From Oceanicaulis sp052055585 (GTDB taxonomy: Bacteria > Pseudomonadota > Alphaproteobacteria > Caulobacterales > Maricaulaceae), in contig NZ_CP170485.1 of NCBI RefSeq assembly GCF_052055585.1, forward strand, positions 62,001 through 126,000: a DNA stretch of 64,000 nt, written 5' to 3'. A program made the translations under genes and the position numbers. Below are positions 36,946 through 46,344 of this stretch, piece after piece. Within the stretch, counting starts at the first letter, position 1. Every line of letters starts with the position of its first letter. The notes below the pieces were generated by a model. The model was not told the DNA's origin. It ran no database searches and saw only the letters and a program-made list of their open reading frames with translations.

Positions 36946-39138
36946 ATGTCCTTTGTCGTGAGCGAACCCGCTTCAACTCCGCAACGCGCTTCGGTCCTGT
37001 TTCCGATGCCCTTGCCCGAACCGTTTGACTATGCGGTTCCTGAAGGCGTGCGCGTGAAGCCGGGCGATCATGTGCTCGCGCCGCTGGGCAAGCGCAGCGC
37101 GCCGGGCGTGGTCTGGGCGGTGGGGCCGGATGATGGCTCTCGCAAACTCAAGACGCTGGATGATGTGCGGGGTGGCCCGCCTTTGAGCGAGCCCATGCGC
37201 GAGTTTGTGGACTGGGCGGCGCGCTATCTGGTGGAGCCGCCGGGCGTGGTGCTGCGGGCGGTGCTTCGAAGCCCCGGCGCGCTCAAACCCTCGCCCACTG
37301 AAACGCTCTACCACCCCTCCGGGAAGATCCTTGCGCGGCTCACCCCGGCGCGTCGGGCTGTGCTTGAGGCCGCTCAGCAAGGTCCGGCCAGCGCCGCCGA
37401 ACTGGCGCGGCGGGCGGGCGTGTCGGCTTCGGTCGTGAAGGGGTTGGCGGATGCCGGCGGTCTGCGCGCCGAGGAGGCGCCGGTCGATCCGCCGTTCGAG
37501 ACGCCCGACCCGTATCGTGAGGGCGTTGAGCTGAACGCCGTGCAGACCGAGGCCGCCGCGACCTTGCGGCGTCTTGTGGCGGCGGGCGGATTTCAGGCGG
37601 CGCTGCTGGATGGCGTCACCGGCTCGGGCAAGACGGAAGTCTATTTCGAAGCCATCGCCGAGCTGATGCGGCGCGAGCCCGAAGCGCAGATCCTGGTGCT
37701 CTTGCCCGAGATCGCGCTGACGCAGGCCGTAACCAGGCGCTTCAGGGACCGGTTCGGCGTGGAGCCCGCGCTGTGGCATTCCGGGCTTGCGGACAAGGAT
37801 CGCCGCCGCACCTGGCGCGAGGTCGCGTCAGGCCGGGCGAAGATCGTGGCGGGGGCGCGCTCCTCGATCTTCCTGCCCTTCACCAATCTGCGCGGCATCG
37901 TGGTCGATGAAGAGCATGACCCGACCTACAAGCAGGATGAAAACCTCACCTATAACGCCCGAGATCTGGCTGTGGCGCGCGCCAAGCTTCAGGGCGCAGT
38001 GTGCATTCTCGCCAGCGCCACGCCATCGCTTGAAAGCCTCGTGAACGCCGAGGCCGGGCGCTATGTGCATGTGGTGCTGCCCAGCCGCGCGGGCGGGGCG
38101 GTGCTGCCCGATATCGAGCTTCTGGACTTGCGCGACAGCCCGCCCGAGAAGGGCGAATGGTTGTCCCCGCCCTTGCACAGGGCGGTGGCGGAGACGTTGG
38201 CGCGCGGTGAGCAAGCCATGCTCTATCTCAACCGGCGCGGCTTTGCGCCGCTGGTGCTGTGCAAGGCCTGCGGGCACAAGATGAAAAGCCCTGAAGCCGA
38301 CCGCTGGCTGGTCGAGCATCGCTATACCGGGCGGCTCGTGTGCCATGTGACCGGCTTTTCCATGCCCAAACCCAAACACTGCCCTGAATGCGGCGAGGCT
38401 GATTCGCTGATCGGGGTGGGGCCGGGCGTCGAGCGAGTCGCCGAAGAGGCCCGCCAGCGTTTTCCGGACGCGCGGGTGGAGGTGTTCTCGTCGGACACCG
38501 CCCAGACCGGCGAGGATGTGCGCTCCATCGTCCAGCGCATGGAAGACGGCGAGATCGATATTCTGGTGGGCACACAGATCGCCGCCAAGGGCCACAACTT
38601 CCCCCATCTGACGCTGGTGGGCGTGGTGGACGCCGATCTCGGCCTTGCGGGCGGGGATCTGCGCGCGGGTGAGCGCACCTATCAGACCCTGGTGCAGGCG
38701 GCGGGGCGGGCCGGACGGGCGGATCGGCCGGGCCGGGCGATCCTTCAGACCTGGAACCCTGAACACGAAGCCCTGCAGGCGCTGGCGAACGGGGATCGGG
38801 ACGCCTTTCTGGCCGCTGAACGCAGCATGCGAGAGATTCTTGGCCTGCCGCCCTTTGGCCGCCTGGCCGCGCTGATCGTGTCTGGTCCGGATCCGGCGCA
38901 GCTCGATGAGGCTTGCCTTGCCATCGCCCGCGCCGCGCCCGTGTCAGAAGGCGTGCAGGTCTTTGGTCCCGCCGAAGCGCCTTTGGGCGTGGTGCGCGGG
39001 CGCTGGCGGCGGCGCTTTCTGGTTCAGGCGCCGCGCAATGTGGATGTGTCGGCGTTCATGCGCGCCTGGATGGGCCGCATCAAACCGCCCTCAGCGGTCC
39101 GGGTGGTGCTTGATATCGAGCCCTATTCCTTCCTCTAG
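36946..39138 (+). CDS. priA: primosomal protein N' (PriA helicase)
   Basis: This 730-aa replication-restart helicase has the N-terminal 3'-DNA-binding domain (about 15-110), Walker A GVTGSGKT at 223-230, DEEH at 321-324 and the C-terminal AGRAGRADRPGRA motif. The zinc region is incomplete. The first and fourth cysteine pairs are intact (C439/C442, C479/C482), but the second pair is S448/A451 and the third keeps only C466 (T469), so one of two zinc sites is missing. GTG 36958 with upstream aggat is an alternative start. It shares CTAG stops with the next gene. Confidence 0.95.
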   Translation: MSFVVSEPASTPQRASVLFPMPLPEPFDYAVPEGVRVKPGDHVLAPLGKRSAPGVVWAVGPDDGSRKLKTLDDVRGGPPLSEPMREFVDWAARYLVEPPGVVLRAVLRSPGALKPSPTETLYHPSGKILARLTPARRAVLEAAQQGPASAAELARRAGVSASVVKGLADAGGLRAEEAPVDPPFETPDPYREGVELNAVQTEAAATLRRLVAAGGFQAALLDGVTGSGKTEVYFEAIAELMRREPEAQILVLLPEIALTQAVTRRFRDRFGVEPALWHSGLADKDRRRTWREVASGRAKIVAGARSSIFLPFTNLRGIVVDEEHDPTYKQDENLTYNARDLAVARAKLQGAVCILASATPSLESLVNAEAGRYVHVVLPSRAGGAVLPDIELLDLRDSPPEKGEWLSPPLHRAVAETLARGEQAMLYLNRRGFAPLVLCKACGHKMKSPEADRWLVEHRYTGRLVCHVTGFSMPKPKHCPECGEADSLIGVGPGVERVAEEARQRFPDARVEVFSSDTAQTGEDVRSIVQRMEDGEIDILVGTQIAAKGHNFPHLTLVGVVDADLGLAGGDLRAGERTYQTLVQAAGRAGRADRPGRAILQTWNPEHEALQALANGDRDAFLAAERSMREILGLPPFGRLAALIVSGPDPAQLDEACLAIARAAPVSEGVQVFGPAEAPLGVVRGRWRRRFLVQAPRNVDVSAFMRAWMGRIKPPSAVRVVLDIEPYSFL

Positions 39139-40346
39139 CGCTCCGGGCTGATCGTGACCGTATGGGTTTCGCCATCACGCCAGATCGTCAGGGTCCGAAC
39201 AGAGTGCGCGTCCAGCTCATCCGCCAGCCAGTGCGCGGTCTCGCATCGCGCGTCGAGCGGCTGGGTCGGCAGCTGGCGTCCATCCACATACAAGACCGCA
39301 TCGCCAACCTGCAGACCGGCCCGCGCCGCCGGAGTATCCTCATAAAGCCGGACCAGCTCGGCATGGTCGCCGACAAGGCCGATGGAGAAATCAGGCGGCG
39401 GGCTGGCGGCGAGCGGCGTGGCCAGCGGGCTCAGCGCGATCCGGCCGCCCGGATAATCAAGCGTCACCACATGGGTGTTCAGAAGACCGGCGCCGAACAG
39501 GGTCGGGGGGATGGGGCGCAGATCGCTGTACAGGCGGGGCAGAGCAGTCTCGCCCAGCGTGACCGCATCGAGCCGGGCGCGGGTCAGCGGTTGAGGTTCA
39601 GACCAGCCGCCCGCTGATTCCCCCGCGCGACCTGTGCCGGTTTGCACGCTGCCGCGAACGATCCGTCTTTGAACTGTCGGCATGTCAGCGGCGCGCTCGA
39701 ACAGGGCCAGGTCGCCGCCAAAGCCTGTGTCAAAGAGCGCCTTGTCGCTCATCTCGCCAATGGCGTAGTCGATGATGGGCATGTGCGGATAGCCGAAATC
39801 ATGAAGCGCGCTCTCGGGGCCCTCGGGCAGGGCGGAAAGCGCGTCGGCGTTAGCGGCGATGGTCAGGGTTTGGCGAGACAGGTCCAGGCGCCAGGCGCTG
39901 CCCGTGAGAATCTCCGAGCCGATCACCCCGCCCCGCATGAAACAGGCGCCCTGGTCCAGGGTTGAGAAGTCAAAGACCATCACCGGCACATCGTGGAACA
40001 CCACATCACCGAGCCGGATCGTCTCGACGACCGCGATGTCCATCACCAGCTCCGCGCCATGGGCGTCCCGTCCTGTATTCTGGCCGATAATGTCCAGCTC
40101 AAGCGTCTCGGCGAGGGCGCGCGACAGGATGGTGGGCGAACCCGTGTCGAAAATGAAATCGCCGCTTTGACCGTTCACGTGCGCTGGGATGAAGATCTTC
40201 CGCAGCCGCCAGTCGAACGCCAGCGTACTGACAGGCGCATCCCGTTCGATGCGAATCTCCTGCTGGAACACCGATTGAGGCGCAGGGGCCTGATCGAGGC
40301 TGGCGATCAGTGTGAGCGCGAGAGCGCTGAGCGGAAAAGCGGGCAT
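39135..40346 (-). CDS. aspartyl protease-like protein with two DTG motifs and PDZ domain
   Basis: This 403-aa exported protein has a short N-terminal hydrophobic signal. The retropepsin-like repeats show FDTGSP near residue 67 and FDTGFGG near 207, so one chain can supply both catalytic aspartates. A PDZ domain occupies about 310-400 (EDTPAARAGLQVGDAVLYVDG). This arrangement is known from bacterial periplasmic aspartyl-protease families of unclear function. The stop shares CTAG (39135-39138) with priA. Confidence 0.82.
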   Translation of the reverse strand: MPAFPLSALALTLIASLDQAPAPQSVFQQEIRIERDAPVSTLAFDWRLRKIFIPAHVNGQSGDFIFDTGSPTILSRALAETLELDIIGQNTGRDAHGAELVMDIAVVETIRLGDVVFHDVPVMVFDFSTLDQGACFMRGGVIGSEILTGSAWRLDLSRQTLTIAANADALSALPEGPESALHDFGYPHMPIIDYAIGEMSDKALFDTGFGGDLALFERAADMPTVQRRIVRGSVQTGTGRAGESAGGWSEPQPLTRARLDAVTLGETALPRLYSDLRPIPPTLFGAGLLNTHVVTLDYPGGRIALSPLATPLAASPPPDFSIGLVGDHAELVRLYEDTPAARAGLQVGDAVLYVDGRQLPTQPLDARCETAHWLADELDAHSVRTLTIWRDGETHTVTISPER

Positions 40347-40716
40347 GGCGTCTGTCCTTGAAACACCCGGTTGCAGAGTGTGCGTGACGCTAGCGGAGGG
40401 TTTGAGCCAGGTCCCATGAATTCGAGTTCATAAAGTTTTACTTTAATTTTCGAAGTCGGTTCAGGAGCCGCCAAACAGGGCGTTGACTGAAGAAACCGGA
40501 CCGCGGGAGAGGATCGGGACGCAGAAGGAGGTTATTTCGCGCACTCCCCGGTGTTGCCGGGGGCGCACCCCTGTGCTAGTTCGGCGCCGGGCTGTGAGAC
40601 ACACGCGGCGGTAACCCTAGTGTGTCTTGCAAGAAGCCAAGTTCCTTCAAGCGTTTGGGCAATGCCGCACAGGTGGGGTCTGAACGCGCATCACGAGAAG
40701 AAAGCGGCGCAGAACG
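40347..40716 (+). promoter_or_regulatory. upstream region of the atp operon (370 bases, no gene)
   Basis: This stretch must hold the atpHAGDC promoter. I see a TTGACT at 40482-40487 without a convincing -10, and a hairpin at 40546-40562 (ccccgg, loop tgttg, ccgggg) not followed by T. A small frame at 40551-40733 has no ribosome site, no family and overlaps atpH, so it is not called. Confidence 0.4.
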
Positions 40717-41277
40717 GTGACCACCGTCGATAATGCGATCATGAGCGAGGCCGGCGAGCGCTATGCGCGCGCCTTGTTCGACCTGGCCGAAGAGGCGGGC
40801 GCGGCAGAGGCTGTCGAGAAGGACGTGGACGCGCTGGGCGCGGTGCTCGCGGACTCCGGCGATCTGCGCGAGGCGCTGACCAGCCCGCTGTACGGCGCGG
40901 CTGAGAAATCAGCTGTGCTCTCTGCTCTGGCTGAAAAGCTGGGCGCCCAGGACCTGACCAAGAAATTCATCGCTGTTGCGGCCCATAACGGCCGCTCGGG
41001 CGATATCAAAGACATGCTGCGCGCCTTCAAGGTGCTGGCGGCGCTCAAGCGCGGGGCGACTTCGGCTGAAGTCACCACGGCGGACGAGCTCACCGCAACG
41101 CAGCTGAAAGAGCTGACCGCGGCATTGAAAACCGCATTGGGCCAGGATGTGGATATCCGTACGCAAGTGCGGCCCGACATCCTCGGCGGACTGATCGTGA
41201 AGGTCGGTTCGCGCATGTTTGACTCCTCCCTCCGCACAAAGCTGGAGGGGCTGCGCAACACGATGAAAGAGGCGTAG
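40717..41277 (+). CDS. atpH: ATP synthase F1 delta subunit
   Basis: This 186-aa peripheral-stalk subunit links F1 to the b subunits. It begins with a helical domain (ERYARALFDLAEEAG at about 12-26) and has the family C-terminus PDILGGLIVKVGSRMFDSSLRTKLEGLR. The GTG start at 40717 is favoured over ATG 40741, although neither has a strong ribosome site. It is the first gene of the five-gene F1 operon. The F0 genes are elsewhere, as usual in alphaproteobacteria. Confidence 0.94.
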   Translation: MTTVDNAIMSEAGERYARALFDLAEEAGAAEAVEKDVDALGAVLADSGDLREALTSPLYGAAEKSAVLSALAEKLGAQDLTKKFIAVAAHNGRSGDIKDMLRAFKVLAALKRGATSAEVTTADELTATQLKELTAALKTALGQDVDIRTQVRPDILGGLIVKVGSRMFDSSLRTKLEGLRNTMKEA

Positions 41278-41280
41278 GCC

Positions 41281-42810
41281 ATGGATATCCGGGCGGCGGA
41301 AATCTCCGCGATCCTGAAAGAGCAGATCAAGAACTTTGGCGCAGAGGCTGACGTTTCCGACGTTGGTCAGGTGCTGAGCGTGGGCGACGGCATCGCTCGT
41401 GTTTACGGTCTTGACGAAGTGCAAGCCGGCGAACTCGTGGAGTTCCCGGGCGGCGTGAAGGGCATGGCCCTGAACCTCGAGCGCGACAATGTCGGCTGCG
41501 TGATCTTCGGCGACGACCGGGGCATCAAGGAAGGCGACACCGTCAAGCGTCTGGGCTCCATCGTGGACGCCCCGGTCGGCAAAGGCCTTCTGGGCCGCGT
41601 CGTGAACGCGCTGGGCGAGCCGATTGACGGCAAGGGCCCGATCGACGCCGCCGAGCGTCGCGTCGTGGACGTGAAAGCGCCGGGCATCCTGCCGCGTAAA
41701 TCCGTGCACGAGCCGATGGCGACCGGCATCAAGGCGATCGACTCCATGATCCCTGTCGGCCGTGGCCAGCGTGAGCTGATCATCGGTGACCGCCAGACCG
41801 GCAAGACCGCCATCGCCATCGACACCATCCTCAACCAGAAACAACTGAACGAGGGTGATGACGAGAGCCAGAAGCTGTACTGCGTCTACGTCGTGGTCGG
41901 CCAGAAGCGCTCCACCGTGGCCCAGGTCGTCAAGACGCTCGAGGAAAACGGCGCGATGGAATACTCCATCGTTGTGGCCGCGACCGCGTCTGACCCCGCT
42001 CCGATGCAATTCCTGGCGCCCTTCACCGGCTGCGCCATGGGCGAATACTTCCGCGACAACGGCATGCACGGCCTGATCATCTATGATGACCTGTCCAAGC
42101 AAGCCGTGGCTTACCGCCAGATGTCGCTTCTGCTGCGCCGCCCGCCGGGACGTGAAGCCTATCCGGGCGACGTGTTCTACCTGCACTCCCGCCTGCTGGA
42201 ACGCGCTGCAAAACTGAACGAGACCCATGGTTCGGGCTCGCTGACGGCTCTGCCGATCATCGAAACCCAGGCCAACGACGTGTCGGCCTACATTCCGACC
42301 AACGTGATCTCGATCACCGACGGCCAGATCTTCCTGGAAACCGACCTGTTCTACCAGGGCATCCGCCCGGCTGTGAACGTGGGTCTGTCGGTGTCCCGCG
42401 TGGGTTCTGCGGCTCAGACCAAGGCGACCAAGACCGCCGCTGGCAAGATCAAGGGCGAACTGGCCCAGTATCGCGAAATGGCGGCCTTCGCCCAGTTCGG
42501 TTCCGATCTGGACGCGGCCACCCAGAAGCTGCTGTCGCGTGGCGCGCGCCTGACCGAGCTGCTCAAGCAGCCGCAGTTCAGCCCGCTCTCCATGGAAGAG
42601 CAGGTCTGCGTGATGTACGCCGGTACGCGCGGTTATCTGGACAAGATCGAAGTGGCTGCGATCGGTCGCTATGAAGAAGAGCTTCTGCGTCACCTGCACG
42701 CCGAGAAAGCCGATCTTCTGGCCGCGATCCGCGACACCAAGAAACTGTCTGATGAGTCCGAAGCGGCGCTGAAAGCGACGCTGGAGACCTTCACGGCGAA
42801 CTTCGCATAA
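41281..42810 (+). CDS. atpA: ATP synthase F1 alpha subunit
   Basis: This 509-aa subunit supplies the non-catalytic nucleotide sites in the alpha3beta3 ring. The N-terminal MDIRAAEISAILKEQIKNF, the P-loop GDRQTGKTA (about 169-177) and the signature PAVNVGLSVSRVGSAAQ are all present. It starts 3 bases after atpH, implying coupling. Spacer hairpins follow before atpG. Confidence 0.98.
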   Translation: MDIRAAEISAILKEQIKNFGAEADVSDVGQVLSVGDGIARVYGLDEVQAGELVEFPGGVKGMALNLERDNVGCVIFGDDRGIKEGDTVKRLGSIVDAPVGKGLLGRVVNALGEPIDGKGPIDAAERRVVDVKAPGILPRKSVHEPMATGIKAIDSMIPVGRGQRELIIGDRQTGKTAIAIDTILNQKQLNEGDDESQKLYCVYVVVGQKRSTVAQVVKTLEENGAMEYSIVVAATASDPAPMQFLAPFTGCAMGEYFRDNGMHGLIIYDDLSKQAVAYRQMSLLLRRPPGREAYPGDVFYLHSRLLERAAKLNETHGSGSLTALPIIETQANDVSAYIPTNVISITDGQIFLETDLFYQGIRPAVNVGLSVSRVGSAAQTKATKTAAGKIKGELAQYREMAAFAQFGSDLDAATQKLLSRGARLTELLKQPQFSPLSMEEQVCVMYAGTRGYLDKIEVAAIGRYEEELLRHLHAEKADLLAAIRDTKKLSDESEAALKATLETFTANFA

Positions 42811-42814
42811 GGAC

Positions 42815-42863
42815 GGGCGCGCGAAAGCGCGCCCAACCTCCTCGTTCTGGAGGGGCTTGCCCC
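42815..42863 (+). other. hairpins in the atpA-atpG spacer
   Basis: A perfect 8-bp GC stem with a GAAA tetraloop (42815-42834) is followed by cctcc/ggagg (42837-42841, 42849-42853), and an alternative gggg-cttg-cccc hairpin (42852-42863). There is no T tail, so these are RNA structures within the operon rather than terminators. Confidence 0.65.
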
Positions 42864-42896
42864 GACAGGATCAAGCGGTTGGGCTGAGGACGACAA

Positions 42897-43781
42897 ATGG
42901 CCAGCCTTAAAGAGCTGAAAAACCGGATCAACTCGGTCGAATCGACCAAGAAGATCACCAAGGCGATGCAAATGGTCGCCGCGGCCAAGCTGCGCAAGGC
43001 GCAGGAGGCTGCTGAAGCCGCACGCCCGTACGCTGAGCGTATGGCGGCGGTGATGGCCAATCTGTCATCGGCCATGGAAGGCCCGGACGCGCCGCGTCTG
43101 CTGGTCGGCACGGGCAAGGACGATGTCCACCTGCTCGTGGTCGCCACCGCAGACCGCGGCCTGTGCGGCGGCTTCAACACCAATATCGCGCGCCTGGCGC
43201 GCGAGCGCGTCGCTGCTCTGGTCAGCGCAGGCAAGACCGTCAAGATCCTGACGGTCGGCAAGAAGGGCTATGAAGCCCTCAAGCGCCTGCACAAGGACAA
43301 GATCGTGGACACGGTCGAGCTCAAGGACGTCAAGTCCATCGACGGCTCGGTCGCGGCGATGATCGGCGACAAGGTGCGCACCCTGTTCGAGGCGGGCGAG
43401 TTTGATGTCTGTGAAGTCATCAGCTCGGAATTCGTCTCGGTGATCAGCCAGAAGCCCCGCGCTCAGGTGCTGATCCCGGCGCGTGACGCCATCGACGAGA
43501 CCGTCGAGCGTCCCGACCTCAAAGGCGCGATCTACAGCTATGAACCCGATGAGGAGAGCATCCTCGAGGTTCTGCTGCCGCGTTATGTGGATACGGTCAT
43601 TCTCTCGGCCCTGCTGGAGAACGCTGCCGGTGAAATGGGCGCCAAGATGGCGGCCATGGACTCAGCGACCCGCAATGCCGGCGAGCTGATCGACAAGCTG
43701 AATCTGGAATACAACCGCTCCCGCCAGGCGAAAATCACCAAGGAGCTGATCGAGATCATCTCCGGTGCCGAGGCGGTGTAA
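42897..43781 (+). CDS. atpG: ATP synthase F1 gamma subunit
   Basis: This 294-aa central-stalk subunit rotates within the alpha3beta3 ring. The N-terminal helix MASLKELKNRINSVESTKKITKAMQMVAA and the C-terminal helix MDSATRNAGELIDKLNLEYNRSRQ are canonical; the Rossmann-like middle contains ADRGLCGGFN. One copy per complex is needed against three of alpha and beta, which gives meaning to the structured spacer before it. Confidence 0.97.
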   Translation: MASLKELKNRINSVESTKKITKAMQMVAAAKLRKAQEAAEAARPYAERMAAVMANLSSAMEGPDAPRLLVGTGKDDVHLLVVATADRGLCGGFNTNIARLARERVAALVSAGKTVKILTVGKKGYEALKRLHKDKIVDTVELKDVKSIDGSVAAMIGDKVRTLFEAGEFDVCEVISSEFVSVISQKPRAQVLIPARDAIDETVERPDLKGAIYSYEPDEESILEVLLPRYVDTVILSALLENAAGEMGAKMAAMDSATRNAGELIDKLNLEYNRSRQAKITKELIEIISGAEAV

Positions 43782-43850
43782 GCGTAACAAGTTTGAACGA
43801 CAGGCGACCGGGCGCGGCGCCTTGCAAGGTTTGGAAAAGAGGCTGAGACG

Positions 43851-45290
43851 ATGAGCAAGCTCAAAGGCCGTATTGCGCAGGTGACCGGCGCCGTCGTGGA
43901 CGTGGAGTTCGAGGGCGGTCTTCCGGACATCCTCAACGCTCTGGAGACCAAGAACGGCGACCAGAAACTGGTTCTGGAAGTGGCGTCGCACCTGGGCGAG
44001 AACATGGTGCGTACGATCGCCATGGACGCGACCGAGGGTCTGAAGCGCGGTTCTGAAGTGACCGACACCGGGTCTCCGATCATGGTTCCGGTGGGTCCGG
44101 GCACGCTGGGCCGCATCATGAGCGTGACCGGTGAGCCGATCGACGAAGCGGGCGCCGTGGACGCCGCCATGCTGGCTCCGATCCACCGTCCGGCTCCGGC
44201 GTTCGAAGAACAATCCACCGAGGCGGAAATCCTGCCGACCGGCATCAAGGTCGTTGACCTACTGTGCCCCTACGCCAAAGGCGGTAAAATCGGCCTGTTC
44301 GGCGGCGCTGGCGTGGGCAAGACGGTTCTGATCCAGGAACTGATCAACAACATCGCCAAGCTGTTTGGCGGCTATTCCGTGTTCGCCGGCGTTGGCGAGC
44401 GGACCCGCGAAGGCAACGATCTGTACTACGAAATGATCGAATCCGGCGTGAACAAGGACCCCAAGGAAAATGGCGGTTCTGCTGAAGGTTCGCGTTGCGC
44501 CCTCGTGTTCGGTCAGATGAACGAACCGCCGGGCGCCCGTGCTCGCGTGGCTCTGTCCGGTCTCGCTCAAGCGGAATATTTCCGCGATGAGGAAGGCAAG
44601 GACGTGCTGTTCTTCGTGGACAACATCTTCCGCTTCACCCAGGCCGGCGCCGAAGTGTCCGCTCTGCTGGGCCGGATCCCGTCCGCCGTGGGCTATCAGC
44701 CGACCCTGTCCACCGACATGGGCGCGCTGCAAGAGCGCATCACCTCGACCAAAAAAGGTTCGATCACGTCCGTGCAGGCCGTTTACGTGCCGGCCGACGA
44801 CCTGACCGACCCGGCTCCGGCCACCACCTTCGCCCACCTCGACGCAACGACGGTTCTGAACCGCTCGATCGCGGAAAAAGGCATCTACCCGGCTGTGGAC
44901 CCGCTGGACTCCACCTCCCGGATCCTCGAGCCGCGCATCGTGGGTGAAGAGCACTATCAGACCGCCCGTCGCGTGCAGGAAATCCTGCAGCGCTACAAGG
45001 CTCTGCAAGACATCATCGCCATCTTGGGCATGGACGAACTGTCCGAAGAGGACAAGCTGGTCGTGGCGCGTGCGCGTAAGATCGAGCGCTTCCTGTCCCA
45101 GCCGTTCGACGTGGCCGAAGTCTTCACCGGTTCTCCGGGCATCCAGGTGCCGATCGAAGAAACCGTCAAAGGCTTCAAAGGTCTGTGCGATGGCGATTAC
45201 GACCACCTGCCGGAACCGGCTTTCTACATGGTCGGCACCATCGAGGATGCAGTGAAAAAAGCCGAGAAACTGGCTGCTGACGCTGCGTAA
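43851..45290 (+). CDS. atpD: ATP synthase F1 beta subunit
   Basis: This 479-aa subunit carries the catalytic sites. The P-loop GGAGVGKT lies near 156-163, followed by the catalytic-Glu segment GVGERTREGND and LFFVDNIFRFTQAG. The signature PALNVTR-type region appears as PAVDPLDSTSR. The start MSKLKGRIAQVTGAVVDV is typical. It lies 69 bases after atpG. Confidence 0.98.
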   Translation: MSKLKGRIAQVTGAVVDVEFEGGLPDILNALETKNGDQKLVLEVASHLGENMVRTIAMDATEGLKRGSEVTDTGSPIMVPVGPGTLGRIMSVTGEPIDEAGAVDAAMLAPIHRPAPAFEEQSTEAEILPTGIKVVDLLCPYAKGGKIGLFGGAGVGKTVLIQELINNIAKLFGGYSVFAGVGERTREGNDLYYEMIESGVNKDPKENGGSAEGSRCALVFGQMNEPPGARARVALSGLAQAEYFRDEEGKDVLFFVDNIFRFTQAGAEVSALLGRIPSAVGYQPTLSTDMGALQERITSTKKGSITSVQAVYVPADDLTDPAPATTFAHLDATTVLNRSIAEKGIYPAVDPLDSTSRILEPRIVGEEHYQTARRVQEILQRYKALQDIIAILGMDELSEEDKLVVARARKIERFLSQPFDVAEVFTGSPGIQVPIEETVKGFKGLCDGDYDHLPEPAFYMVGTIEDAVKKAEKLAADAA

Positions 45291-45299
45291 GCCTGATCA

Positions 45300-45376
45300 G
45301 CCGGCGCGCCCCGGGCGCGCCGGCGACCAGCCCGCCCGGCGGGCTTGATTGAGCAAGGCCTGCCCGCTTGTCGGGC
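45300..45376 (+). other. three tandem GC hairpins in the atpD-atpC spacer
   Basis: An 11-bp perfect stem (45300-45310/45314-45324), a 7-bp stem (45329-45335/45339-45345) and a gcccg/cggc-type hairpin (about 45362-45376) fill most of the 108-base spacer. No T run follows. Confidence 0.65.
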
Positions 45377-45398
45377 GTAACTGAGCAAGGATCGGCCC

Positions 45399-45800
45399 AT
45401 GGCTGACAAGCTGCACTTTGACCTCGTTTCGCCTGAGCGCCGCGTCTTCGCGGGCGAGGTGGACATGGTCGTGGTCCCCGGTTCCGAGGGCGATTTCGGC
45501 GTGCTGGCCAACCACGCGCCCTTCATGTCGACCATTCGCACCGGCGCGATCTCGGTTCATTCCGGTTCGGACGTCACCCGCACCTTCATCCGTGGCGGCT
45601 TTGCGGAAGTCACCGCGAACGGCCTGACCATTCTGGCTGAAGAAGCGATCGACCTCGCCGACGTGAACGCTGAAGACGTCTCCAAGTCCCTCGCCGAAGC
45701 CCGTGAAGATCTGGGCCAGGCGCGCAATGACGAAGAACGTCATGACGCCGAAGCCCGCATCGAGAAGTTCCAGGCTCTGCTGGCGGAACTGTCTCACTAA
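45399..45800 (+). CDS. atpC: ATP synthase F1 epsilon subunit
   Basis: This 133-aa subunit couples the rotor and can inhibit ATP hydrolysis. The N-terminal beta-sandwich (LHFDLVSPERRVFAGEVDMVVVPG, GDFGVLANHAPFMSTI) and the C-terminal helical pair are visible. It is the last gene of the operon, 33 bases before a terminator. Confidence 0.96.
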   Translation: MADKLHFDLVSPERRVFAGEVDMVVVPGSEGDFGVLANHAPFMSTIRTGAISVHSGSDVTRTFIRGGFAEVTANGLTILAEEAIDLADVNAEDVSKSLAEAREDLGQARNDEERHDAEARIEKFQALLAELSH

Positions 45801-45832
45801 AGATTGAAGCCTTTTCATTTGAGGCTTGCTGG

Positions 45833-45862
45833 AACCCTGCGCACTCTTGCGCAGGGTTTTTT
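45833..45862 (+). terminator. Rho-independent terminator of the atp operon
   Basis: A perfect 11-bp stem (aaccctgcgca 45833-45843, loop ctct, tgcgcagggtt 45848-45858) runs into TTTTTT. Confidence 0.93.
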
Positions 45863-45879
45863 GCATTCAAGGACTGAGG

Positions 45880-46344
45880 ATGATGCGTGTTTCCGTGATC
45901 TGTGCCGCAGCTGTGTCGTTGACCGCTCTGAGCGCGCCTGCGCTGGCGTCCGATGACGCGCAGACCGAAGCACTTGCCGACCAGATGATCAGCCTGTGCG
46001 ATGCTGCTCTCGGTCCGCAGGGCCTGGAGGGAGCAGCGCAGGAGATCGGCGCGACGCTGAAGGCGTTCGACTTCCCCGTAGCGGATCGCGATATCACGGC
46101 GTCAGATCGGGCGCTGGTCTTGCCGCAAGCCGAGGGTCTTTCGATCTGGACGGGCATGCGCGATGGCGAGACGGTCTGCGTGATGGGCGCTCAGGACGAC
46201 AATCTGCGCGTGGTGCGTGAGGTCGAGGCGAAACTGCGGGCCGAGGATCGCAACATCGCCCACAACACCGTCAATCTGGCATTCGGCTTCTTCAGCCGCG
46301 GCACGGCGTCTGTAAGGGTGGTGGAGTTGGCGGCGTCGCGCTAG
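45880..46344 (+). CDS. hypothetical exported protein, 154 aa
   Basis: The start at 45880 (tandem ATGs, aagga upstream) gives a signal peptide MMRVSVICAAAVSL to about ALA-S. The mature part has two cysteines far apart (SLCDAALGP and ETVCVMGAQD) that could pair. I do not recognise the family. It follows the atp terminator closely and converges on rppH with a shared CTAG (46341-46344). Confidence 0.75.
   Translation: MMRVSVICAAAVSLTALSAPALASDDAQTEALADQMISLCDAALGPQGLEGAAQEIGATLKAFDFPVADRDITASDRALVLPQAEGLSIWTGMRDGETVCVMGAQDDNLRVVREVEAKLRAEDRNIAHNTVNLAFGFFSRGTASVRVVELAASR

Noticed and set aside
40551..40733. 60-aa frame before atpH
   Set aside because: No ribosome site, no family, cysteine-rich random-looking sequence, overlaps the atpH start; region is the atp leader.
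45300..45376. Spacer hairpins as terminators before atpC
   Set aside because: No T run follows and atpC is intact and needed; the true terminator is at 45833-45862.
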